Source of the DNA: Novosphingobium sp. Chol11
Lineage (GTDB): Bacteria; Pseudomonadota; Alphaproteobacteria; Sphingomonadales; Sphingomonadaceae
Length of the DNA: 38,298 nt
Direction of reading: 5' to 3'
Assembly: GCF_900218065.1 (NCBI RefSeq)
Contig: NZ_OBMU01000001.1
Coordinates: forward strand, 1,555,940-1,594,237
This document shows, in pieces, positions 15,411 to 20,480 of this stretch. The first letter of the stretch is position 1; each line of letters opens with the position of its first letter. The position numbers were made by a program, and so were the translations under genes. The notes under the pieces were generated by a model. It made no database searches. It was not told the DNA's origin and saw only the letters and a program-made list of their open reading frames with translations.

Positions 15411-16481
15411 CTAATTTCGGCGGTTGAAAGCTTCCAGAGCCTCGCCTTGAAAATCGGGATGATGATGCGCGTAAAGCTCGGTCGTGCGGCTGTCTGAGTG
15501 GTCGAGCCAGCCCCCGATCTGGAACAGCGGCACTCCCTTCTGCGCGAGCCAGGTGCCGCAGGTATGACGCAACGTGTGTGGAGTGACGCCTGACAGTTTG
15601 GCGTTCTTGCAGGCGGTGCCGAAGCTCCCGCTCTTGCCGTCGCCAATGTCGATGATGCGCCGTCCCTTGTCGTGGATCACATAGCCCAGATCACCATGCC
15701 GCCGCTTGTGCGCGAGTCGCAGGAAGGTGAGCAGCCGATTCGGAATGGGCTGGCGACCACGGCGCTTGCTGGTCTGCCCCTTCACCTTTCCTTCATCGCT
15801 GTGCTTGCGGAAGTCGATCAGCTTGTTTTTCAGATCCACTTGCGGCCAGCGCAGATCAAGGATCGCCTGCTTGCGCTTGCCGGTATAGAGGCCCAGCACA
15901 ATGAATAGCGGCAGATAGAAGCGCACATCACTGCGCCCCGTTCGCGCCGCATTCAGCAAAGCCGCCGCTTCCGCACGGGTAAGCCAGCGATCCTTGCTGT
16001 CGGGCTTGTCCGGGAGCCATACCGGAACGGGCCGGGTCAGTACTCCTTCGCTGTGGGCATAGTTGATGGCGGCGCGCATGGTGGATAGTTCCCGGCGCAC
16101 GGTGGCGACCGCCTTCCCCCTCTCCTTCTGGTAGCGCTGGCAGGTGCCTTTCGTGATGCCATCGACCATGACGCCAAGCCAGAACGGGACAAGCGCCTTG
16201 ACCGCCTGCTTGATCCGCACCGGGTCAGCCGCCGTGTCCGCGTGATGCTCGACATAATAGGCGAGTGCGTCGGTCACTAGGAGTTGGCTCGGTTCTCGCG
16301 GCCCGGAAACTCTTTGACGCTGCCGCTCTGCGATGAACTGCGCGAGGGCCTGTTCTGCGTCCCGCACATCTGCATGACCAGTCGAGCGCTTTCGTGGGCG
16401 TCCCTGCTCATACCACTGGATATAGAAGCAGCCCCTCTCCTCGATCCACTTGAGGTAGGCGCCGCGATTCGGTCTTGGCAT
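15411..16481 (-). CDS. Tyrosine recombinase (integrase) of the 4.5-kb prophage-like element
   Basis: This 356-residue phage-type integrase starts at ATG 16481 (AAAGGA upstream). Catalytic residues visible are Arg203 (YTGKRKQA), His302 and Arg305 (HTLRHT), His328 (WLDHSD) and Tyr337 (TELYAHH). The N-terminal part (residues 1-60) carries a small basic domain typical of phage integrases of the same general class. It is unrelated in detail to the 450-residue integrase next door, although both seem to use the same tRNA gene. It lies 70 bases inside the left attachment copy. The gene overlaps the upstream regulator gene by about 205 bases in another frame. Confidence 0.93.
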   Translation of the reverse strand: MPRPNRGAYLKWIEERGCFYIQWYEQGRPRKRSTGHADVRDAEQALAQFIAERQRQRVSGPREPSQLLVTDALAYYVEHHADTAADPVRIKQAVKALVPFWLGVMVDGITKGTCQRYQKERGKAVATVRRELSTMRAAINYAHSEGVLTRPVPVWLPDKPDSKDRWLTRAEAAALLNAARTGRSDVRFYLPLFIVLGLYTGKRKQAILDLRWPQVDLKNKLIDFRKHSDEGKVKGQTSKRRGRQPIPNRLLTFLRLAHKRRHGDLGYVIHDKGRRIIDIGDGKSGSFGTACKNAKLSGVTPHTLRHTCGTWLAQKGVPLFQIGGWLDHSDSRTTELYAHHHPDFQGEALEAFNRRN

Positions 16482-16651
16482 TTCGTTTCCTTTGCGCCCT
16501 GTATGAACGCGACCACATCATCATGCTCGTATAGATATGCCTTGCCCAGACGGACGGCGGGAAGCCCCCGCGCTCGCATGGTGCGGACGGTGCGAGGCGA
16601 CGGAAGCCCGAAGTCCTGCGCAATCTGCTCGGCGGTCATCAGCCTGGTCAT
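16277..16651 (-). CDS. AlpA/excisionase-type helix-turn-helix protein
   Basis: The start is ATG 16651 with a strong site (GGGAGG, 6 bases away). The 124-residue frame carries a MerR/AlpA-like winged helix in residues 1-55 (MTAEQIAQDFGLPSPRTVRTMRARGLPAVRLGKAYL broken by a wing and ending YEHDDVVAFIQ). Residues after about 58 are read out of frame through the start of the integrase gene and look like low-quality sequence. The protein may therefore have gained a long tail by loss of its stop. Excisionases often overlap int, but rarely by 205 bases. It is probably the excisionase or regulator of the element. Confidence 0.75.
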   Translation of the reverse strand: MTRLMTAEQIAQDFGLPSPRTVRTMRARGLPAVRLGKAYLYEHDDVVAFIQGAKETKCQDRIAAPTSSGSRRGAASISSGMSRDAHESARLVMQMCGTQNRPSRSSSQSGSVKEFPGRENRANS

Positions 16652-16654
16652 CCC

Positions 16655-16933
16655 CTACCTCCCCTCTGTGTCGGAGAGAGCGGCGGTGAGCATGGCTTGC
16701 CAGATTTCCATGGCATCGGTGCCGCTGATGTTGCAGCATCCAACGGGGCCTGTGTAATCCACGGCATGGCTAATCATCGCCTCTGTGGGATTGTTCAACT
16801 CGGTGAGCGCGGCGGCGGCGAGGCGCTGTGCTAATGCCCATTGCCGCGTCTGGCGCGCGAAGTCCTGATTATTCACCGGACCCTCCATCTCGTCATAGAT
16901 GGCGCGGGCGATCCTCTCCACCATGCTATCCAT
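16655..16933 (-). CDS. Small phage-type hypothetical protein
   Basis: The 92-residue product starts at ATG 16933 with a good site (AGGAG, 7 bases away), and its stop lies 3 bases before the helix-turn-helix gene. It begins MDSMVERIARAIYDEM and has a helical middle (FARQTRQWALAQRLAAAALTELN). The end, with TEAMISHAV and EIWQAMLTAAL, recalls small early-region proteins of phages that parasitise Sphingomonadales. I assign no function. It overlaps the upstream gene by 8 bases, so it is part of a minus-strand early operon. Confidence 0.7.
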   Translation of the reverse strand: MDSMVERIARAIYDEMEGPVNNQDFARQTRQWALAQRLAAAALTELNNPTEAMISHAVDYTGPVGCCNISGTDAMEIWQAMLTAALSDTEGR

Positions 16934-17345
16934 TCTGCTTCTCCTGTTCCTGGAGAAAGGCGCGAAGCCGTGCGGCAGATGGTGCTACATGCCCGTTATA
17001 TTCGCGGAATGTCTCGCCATCTTCGATGCCAGCTTCAAACTCAGCCAGTCGGTCAATTAGGAAGCGCGCCTCTGCTTCTAGCGCGGCTGCGCCTTCCCCC
17101 TCCTGCGTATCGGTCTGCGAGTGGGCGCGACAAGGCGTATACATGCAGCCCTGATGGCGCTTGCACGATCCGACATGGCAACGCTCCCATGCCTCGCCCT
17201 GCACCGGGGGCGGGGATGCTTGGGGATGGGCGGCTGCGTATTCGTTCATCCGACGCGCCCAATCTATGCAACCGGGGCAGTTATCGACATGTGCGAGCGT
17301 AAGGCTTGGATCCATGATGTGCGGCACTGGCTTATTCGATGTCAT
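16926..17345 (-). CDS. Cysteine-rich phage-type hypothetical protein
   Basis: I choose ATG 17345 because it overlaps the stop of the preceding gene (ATGA) and has GGGAG 9 bases upstream. The 139-residue product has several Cys/His residues (CPGCIDWARRM, later CHVGSCKRHQGCMYTPCRAH) that could bind zinc. A C-terminal helical part follows (ALEAEARFLIDRLAEFEAGIEDG). I do not recognise a family. It belongs to the coupled early operon 17754-16277. Confidence 0.65.
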   Translation of the reverse strand: MTSNKPVPHIMDPSLTLAHVDNCPGCIDWARRMNEYAAAHPQASPPPVQGEAWERCHVGSCKRHQGCMYTPCRAHSQTDTQEGEGAAALEAEARFLIDRLAEFEAGIEDGETFREYNGHVAPSAARLRAFLQEQEKQNG

Positions 17346-17557
17346 GGCTTGAAACTCCCGTCTGCGAGAACAAGCATCCATCCCCACGACCAAGTTTCCT
17401 CCTCACGGATCGGGCCACCGATGAGATGCCCCTCCAACTTTTTCACGAGGCTGGGCGCGGCATAGAAGCCTTTTGGGGCCACGCCATATTTCGCCTCAGC
17501 TTCGACCCACGCCTTGCGCATGGCGGCGGCTACCGTTTCGGGGTTAAAGTCGCTCAC
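17342..17557 (-). CDS. Small phage-type hypothetical protein (GTG start)
   Basis: The frame is open far upstream, but the likely start is GTG 17557. It overlaps the preceding stop (GTGA) and leaves 71 residues beginning with (V/M)SDFNPETVAAAMRKAW. A compact alpha/beta protein is suggested (YGVAPKGFYAAPSLVKKLEGHLIGG, then WSWGWMLVLADGSFKP). No family is recognised. Both ends overlap neighbours by 4 bases, strong evidence for a genuine gene in a compact phage operon. Confidence 0.65.
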   Translation of the reverse strand: MSDFNPETVAAAMRKAWVEAEAKYGVAPKGFYAAPSLVKKLEGHLIGGPIREEETWSWGWMLVLADGSFKP

Positions 17558-17754
17558 TCCCCGCTCTCCTTCGTTTCGGTGGATGGTGGAGTGGGTGCCG
17601 CTGCTAAAAGCGCCTTCCATGCGTCGCGCATCTGCCGGTCGTCGGCCTCGTCGCAACAGGTCGCGTCCAGCATTGCTTGCGTGATCTCGACAGGCACAAG
17701 CCGCCAGCCCTCCCGTGGCTGTTCGGGGAGGGGGTGGGCGTATAGCCGCGGCAT
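17554..17754 (-). CDS. Small phage-type hypothetical protein at a probable deletion junction
   Basis: The 66-residue product contains GWRLVPVEITQAMLDA and DDRQMRDAWKALLAAAP, a pattern I associate with small proteins encoded in phages and prophages of many Proteobacteria (function unknown). The start ATG 17754 has only a poor ribosome site, and the gene's first 40 bases overlap the start of the divergent spanin gene. The original 5' end may have been lost in a deletion. Confidence 0.6.
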   Translation of the reverse strand: MPRLYAHPLPEQPREGWRLVPVEITQAMLDATCCDEADDRQMRDAWKALLAAAPTPPSTETKESGE

Positions 17755-18035
17755 TCATCTTGGGGGCCCTGCTCTGCCTGCCCCTGGCTTACTGCGAGGG
17801 CAAATCGGCCGGCAAACTGGCGTCCGCCAACACTAACCTGGAAGCATCGCTGAAGGTGCAGCAGGCCGCACAGAAGGTCGAGCGCGCTGCCACACTGGCC
17901 GACATGGCTCGCCGCGCCAAAACTCGCGAGCAAATCACCGAACTCAGGGAGATCGTCCGTGAAAATGGCACTGATGCTGTTGCTGGCCCCGGCGTTACCG
18001 CTGTGCTTGACCGGCTGCGGCGAGACGCGCGTTGA
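17715..18035 (+). CDS. Rz-like inner-membrane spanin
   Basis: The 106-residue frame starts at GTG 17715, which has no ribosome site, so the true start may be lost. It has one N-terminal membrane segment (IAAAFILGALLCLPLAYCEG) followed by a long helical, coiled-coil-like periplasmic part (NTNLEASLKVQQAAQKVERA to LREIVRENG). It ends in GPGVTAVLDRLRRDAR. This is the layout of i-spanins (Rz), which fuse inner and outer membranes at the last step of phage lysis. An Rz1-like lipoprotein gene overlaps its end, which makes the pair convincing. Confidence 0.8.
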   Translation: MAVRGGGGRIAAAFILGALLCLPLAYCEGKSAGKLASANTNLEASLKVQQAAQKVERAATLADMARRAKTREQITELREIVRENGTDAVAGPGVTAVLDRLRRDAR

Positions 18036-18201
18036 GCGGATCGTTCCGCCACCTGAACGCCTGACCTGCGCTGCTCAGCCATCCCCTCCTTCGGGGAACA
18101 CTGACCGCGAGATAGCGAGCTTCATCGTGGATCTGGTTGAAGCCGGGCAGGACTGCCGGGATGCGCTGGCGTGGATCAAGGATTGGTCGAAACAGCCTTG
18201 A
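17959..18201 (+). CDS. Rz1-like outer-membrane spanin lipoprotein
   Basis: The start is GTG 17959 (AGGGAG, 7 bases upstream), in the +1 frame relative to the Rz-like gene, with 77 bases of overlap. The 80-residue product has a lipoprotein signal (LTGC, Cys20) and a Pro-rich mature start (ERIVPPPERL, then AQPSPPSG), typical of o-spanins. An Rz1 partly embedded in Rz is a known spanin architecture. The lysis pair remains intact although no holin, endolysin or capsid genes are present in the element. Confidence 0.82.
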   Translation: MKMALMLLLAPALPLCLTGCGETRVERIVPPPERLTCAAQPSPPSGNTDREIASFIVDLVEAGQDCRDALAWIKDWSKQP

Positions 18202-18221
18202 AGCCGTTAGGGAATGGGCTC

Positions 18222-18419
18222 TTAGCCTAGATCCCAATTGGCCTTCAGCCCTGCCAGATGATCGGCCTGCTGGTGATAGCCCTCCTCCACCAGTGCATCG
18301 ATAACCATCTGCACCTCTTGCGGGTGGATGGGTTGGCCCTTCTCGATCTGCTCCAACAAGGCTTGATATTCCCGGATGACGGGGTCTCTGCCATATTGGA
18401 TGATGTCTAGCTGGCTCAT
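18222..18419 (-). CDS. Small hypothetical protein
   Basis: The 65-residue product MSQLDIIQYGRDPV... is charged and helical (REYQALLEQIEKGQ, then EVQMVIDALVEEGYHQQADHLAGLKANW). It ends 21 bases after the oppositely oriented Rz1 gene. No ideal ribosome site is seen: the AAGGGG directly before the ATG is too close. Composition and amphipathic helices support a real protein. No family is recognised. Confidence 0.55.
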   Translation of the reverse strand: MSQLDIIQYGRDPVIREYQALLEQIEKGQPIHPQEVQMVIDALVEEGYHQQADHLAGLKANWDLG

Positions 18420-18420
18420 G

Positions 18421-18457
18421 CCCCTTGTTCGGGGAATGTTCTGATTCGGGCAAGGGG
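18421..18457. repeat. Inverted repeat upstream of the 65-residue gene
   Basis: CCCCTTG (18421-18427) pairs with CAAGGGG (18451-18457), with a second inner dyad GAAT/ATTC around a 6-base centre. It directly precedes the ATG at 18419 and has no T tract on either strand. An operator or a leader hairpin covering the ribosome site is more likely than a terminator. The rest of the 205-base gap to 18624 shows nothing else convincing. Confidence 0.4.
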
Positions 18458-18624
18458 TGACGGTCTTTCCCGTCTGTCAGCCTTGCGATGGATCGGCCTA
18501 GGCTGGCTGGTATACTGCTGCCATCACTCAGTGCGCTTACCAGGCGCTGCGGCCATCAGATGAAGCCTGACCCGCGTATTGTTAGAGCGCCCTTTTACCT
18601 CCCCTGTGAGAGAAAGGGAATCCC

Positions 18625-18903
18625 TTATGCGAATGGATCGCGCCAATAAAGCGCGGCAACATTGAAATACGGCCCCTGATCACGCAACCTGAAACTCTGC
18701 GATTTAGCCCATCCGGGGCGACGGAAGCGATACATCTTGTTCGGGTCAAAGCCCTCTGTATAGCCGCCTCTGAGCGAGTCCAAGACCATGTGGTATCCAG
18801 CAGGGAGGCCAAGCACCTCGCGCGTCGTTTCCAGCTTCTGGCCTTCCTCGGCAGACTGCTGCGGGCGATCGCGCCGGAGTAGCTTCTTGATTGCGAGGAT
18901 CAT
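18625..18903 (-). CDS. Small phage-type hypothetical protein
   Basis: The start is ATG 18903, overlapping the stop of the previous gene (ATGA). The 92-residue product has a basic N-terminal helix (MILAIKKLLRRDRPQQ). It then has a Gly/aromatic-rich region (GLPAGYHMVLDSLRGGYTEGFD and YRFRRPGWAKSQSF) and ends in YFNVAALYWRDPFA. I do not recognise a family. It is the last gene of the coupled chain that begins at 19702. Confidence 0.6.
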   Translation of the reverse strand: MILAIKKLLRRDRPQQSAEEGQKLETTREVLGLPAGYHMVLDSLRGGYTEGFDPNKMYRFRRPGWAKSQSFRLRDQGPYFNVAALYWRDPFA

Positions 18904-19082
18904 GCAGGCTTCTCCCTTCTCCGGGCCAATTCCTCTCGCGCCCTGTTCCCGTCCGCAATCAAGGCCCACTGATCCATGGACGGCACAGAGCCCATGAGAT
19001 TGCCAGCCTGGTTCATGGCGGGGATAGATCGCTCGACCATGGCTCTCAATTGCGCTTCTGACATTTTGTCCCATGCTGTCAT
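18900..19082 (-). CDS. Small phage-type hypothetical protein
   Basis: The 60-residue product MTAWDKMSEAQLRAMVERSI... is charged and helical, ending ARRREKPA. It overlaps both neighbours by 4 bases (ATGA at each end). A 16-bp identical sequence at its start and at its stop (19079-19094 and 18900-18915) makes the two junctions match. No family is recognised. Confidence 0.6.
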   Translation of the reverse strand: MTAWDKMSEAQLRAMVERSIPAMNQAGNLMGSVPSMDQWALIADGNRAREELARRREKPA

Positions 19083-19300
19083 GCAGGCTTCTCCGATAGA
19101 AGGGCTTCGATAGCCGATTCCGGGTAAATCTGAACACTCCCCGGCTCGTATATGCTTTCTATGGCATACCCCAGGGCGGTAATGTCAGTGCGATACCAGC
19201 CTACGATCTTGCCACGCCAGCTTGATCGGCCTTTCTTCTGGACAAGATCGCCGAAAGCATATTGCGCGTCTGTGGGCCAAGGGGTTGTCTCGTCGGTCAT
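19079..19300 (-). CDS. DfrB/R67-type (type II) dihydrofolate reductase homologue
   Basis: The 73-residue product has the SH3-like core of R67/DfrB dihydrofolate reductases: FGDLVQKKGRSSWRGKIVGWY, then GYAIES and PGSVQIYP. The catalytic VQIY motif is intact (Val56, Gln57, Ile58, Tyr59, equal to R67 66-69). Lys22 matches R67 Lys32, and Trp28 and Trp35 match Trp38 and Trp45. R67 proteins are tetramers with one central pore that reduce dihydrofolate with NADPH and are insensitive to trimethoprim. Only the disordered R67 N-terminus is replaced. The gene sits between tiny coupled phage genes, not in an integron. Activity is likely from the motif but unproven. Confidence 0.85.
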   Translation of the reverse strand: MTDETTPWPTDAQYAFGDLVQKKGRSSWRGKIVGWYRTDITALGYAIESIYEPGSVQIYPESAIEALLSEKPA

Positions 19301-19551
19301 GCTCTATCCCCCAGGCTTTCCTTCGCCGCCACTATAGCGATGACAGCGCGCTTGATCTCTTCAGCAATGGGAGCGAACATGCTTTGCCCACGTGGTCCTA
19401 GAGCCATGTCGATCCGCTCCAATTCGATCGCCAGCGTTGCTTGGATGGGTGCCACACGCTCCATGCTGTCCGTGCCTGCCCCGCGATAGGCTTCCAGGGT
19501 GAGGGCGTCTAGCGCGTCGTCCAGATGGGCTAGGGCGTCACTGATTGCCAT
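19297..19551 (-). CDS. Small phage-type hypothetical protein
   Basis: The 84-residue product MAISDALAHLDDALDALTLE... is mostly amphipathic helix, with a second helix near FAPIAEEIKRAVIAIVAAKE. Its stop overlaps the ATG of the DfrB-like gene, and its start overlaps the end of the 54-residue gene by 14 bases. No family is recognised. The tight coupling argues for a real gene. Confidence 0.6.
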   Translation of the reverse strand: MAISDALAHLDDALDALTLEAYRGAGTDSMERVAPIQATLAIELERIDMALGPRGQSMFAPIAEEIKRAVIAIVAAKESLGDRA

Positions 19552-19702
19552 TAGCGGGGTTCCTTTTGCTTATCGGCATTGGCTCACCATCGTTCAGCAG
19601 CGGGTGAATGACCATATCGACCAGATCGCTAGTGATCGGCGGATGCAGCCACATTGCCAGCCTGACAAGCTGGTAAGCTATACCGGCGCGCAGCCATCCC
19701 AT
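19538..19702 (-). CDS. Small (54-residue) hypothetical protein, first gene of the right-hand phage operon
   Basis: ATG 19702 follows a strong ribosome site (AGGAGG, 7 bases away). The product starts MGWLRAGIAYQLVRLAMWLH, a hydrophobic amphipathic segment, and continues PPITSDLVDMVIHPLLNDG. It overlaps the next gene by 14 bases. Its start codon also overlaps the stop of the extended ogt reading frame (TGATG). The length is below usual gene-finder limits, but the ribosome site and overlaps are persuasive. Function unknown. Confidence 0.55.
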   Translation of the reverse strand: MGWLRAGIAYQLVRLAMWLHPPITSDLVDMVIHPLLNDGEPMPISKRNPANGNQ

Positions 19703-20388
19703 CACTCCCCCTCCTGTGAGGCGATGGCGCGGGAGCGGCTTGTGTGCGGTAATGTGTGCGCTTCAAACGCACACGAGCGGTTTGTTCCGTCACTGTTCGC
19801 GTGAACGAATCGGCAACGGTTCAATGATACCGGCCTTCCTTGGCCCTCCGAAGGCAAAGGCCAGAGGTTCGAATCCTCTTGGGTGCGCCACTTTCCTCCA
19901 TTTTTAAGCACCGCCTGCTCATGATCCAGCAGGTATCGCTTGGCCTCCAAGCCACCAGCAAAGCCGGTCAGCGCTCCCGCCGATCCGATCACCCTATGGC
20001 ATGGCGCGATGATGGAGATGGGATTGCGTCCGTTCGCCGCCCCGACCGCACGCGATGCCGTAGGGCGGCCGATGTCCGCTGCTATCGCGCCGTAACTGCG
20101 CACTTCTCCGAACGGGATGCGAAGCAGAGCCGCCCAGACCTGTTTCTGAAAGGCGGTGCCCTGCAAATCGAGCGGGAGATCAAAGCTGGTCAGATGGCCT
20201 GAAAAATAGGCGCACAGTTGCTTGGACGTTTCGCAGAGCAGCGGATGGCCTGACGCCCTCTCTCCGCGATCAATCCGCACACGGCGCGGGTCATCATTTT
20301 CCCATAGAAGCGCGGCGAGGCCCGTGTCGCTGACGATCATGGTGAGATCGCCGACCGGCGACGGAAATATGTCAAAGGCGGATGTCAT
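19702..20388 (-). CDS. ogt: Methylated-DNA-protein cysteine methyltransferase with element-derived C-terminal extension
   Basis: The start is ATG 20388 (AAAGG upstream). Residues 1-166 are a complete O6-methylguanine methyltransferase: QKQVWAALLRIPFGEVRSYG, then the active site PCHRVIG (Cys130) and TGFAGGLEAKRYLL. It repairs alkylated guanine by suicidal transfer to Cys130. The frame does not stop there. Residues 167-181 are read antisense through the tRNA fragment (WRTQEDSNLWPLPSE), and the last 47 residues lie inside the prophage remnant. The stop overlaps the start codon of the first phage gene (TGATG). Normal family length is about 155-180, so the tail is an integration product. Confidence 0.9.
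   Translation of the reverse strand: MTSAFDIFPSPVGDLTMIVSDTGLAALLWENDDPRRVRIDRGERASGHPLLCETSKQLCAYFSGHLTSFDLPLDLQGTAFQKQVWAALLRIPFGEVRSYGAIAADIGRPTASRAVGAANGRNPISIIAPCHRVIGSAGALTGFAGGLEAKRYLLDHEQAVLKNGGKWRTQEDSNLWPLPSEGQGRPVSLNRCRFVHANSDGTNRSCAFEAHTLPHTSRSRAIASQEGE
19741..19761 (+). repeat. Right copy of the 21-bp near-terminal repeat of the small element
   Basis: It begins TGTGTGCGGTAATGTG and matches 15385-15405 at 18 of 21 positions, same orientation. It lies 85 bases inside the right tRNA fragment. See the left copy for the interpretation as an integrase arm site. Confidence 0.55.
19754..19806. promoter_or_regulatory. Two dyads upstream of the right-hand phage operon
   Basis: A perfect 7-bp inverted repeat GTGTGCG/CGCACAC with a 7-base loop lies at 19754-19774, and a near-perfect palindrome GTTCGCGTGAAC at 19795-19806. 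They precede the minus-strand operon that starts at 19702 and lie between it and the attachment site. Repressor operators or recombination sites are both possible. The remaining bases of the 19703-19845 stretch hold only the tail of the extended ogt frame. Confidence 0.4.
19846..19890 (+). other. Attachment site: 3' fragment of a tRNA-Arg(CCG) gene (copy 2)
   Basis: The segment again runs from the anticodon loop CTCCGAA through a paired T arm (AGAGG, TTCGAAT, CCTCT) to the encoded CCA. No 5' half precedes it. It starts exactly 4550 bases after copy 1 and marks the right end of the small element, where the core chromosome resumes. Its T-stem probably represents the original chromosomal allele. 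Confidence 0.8.
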
Positions 20389-20480
20389 GGCGCGGCCTTT
20401 CTGCTGATGGATGGGCCGCGGCATAATCCACTTGGTCCGGCATTGGCCTCCTGCTTCTTGCCGTCAAAGCAGCTGCCCCT

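Noticed and set aside
18582..18812. A 76-codon minus-strand frame overlapping the 92-residue phage gene.
   Set aside because: Shadow of the coupled gene at 18625-18903, which has better start, overlap and composition.
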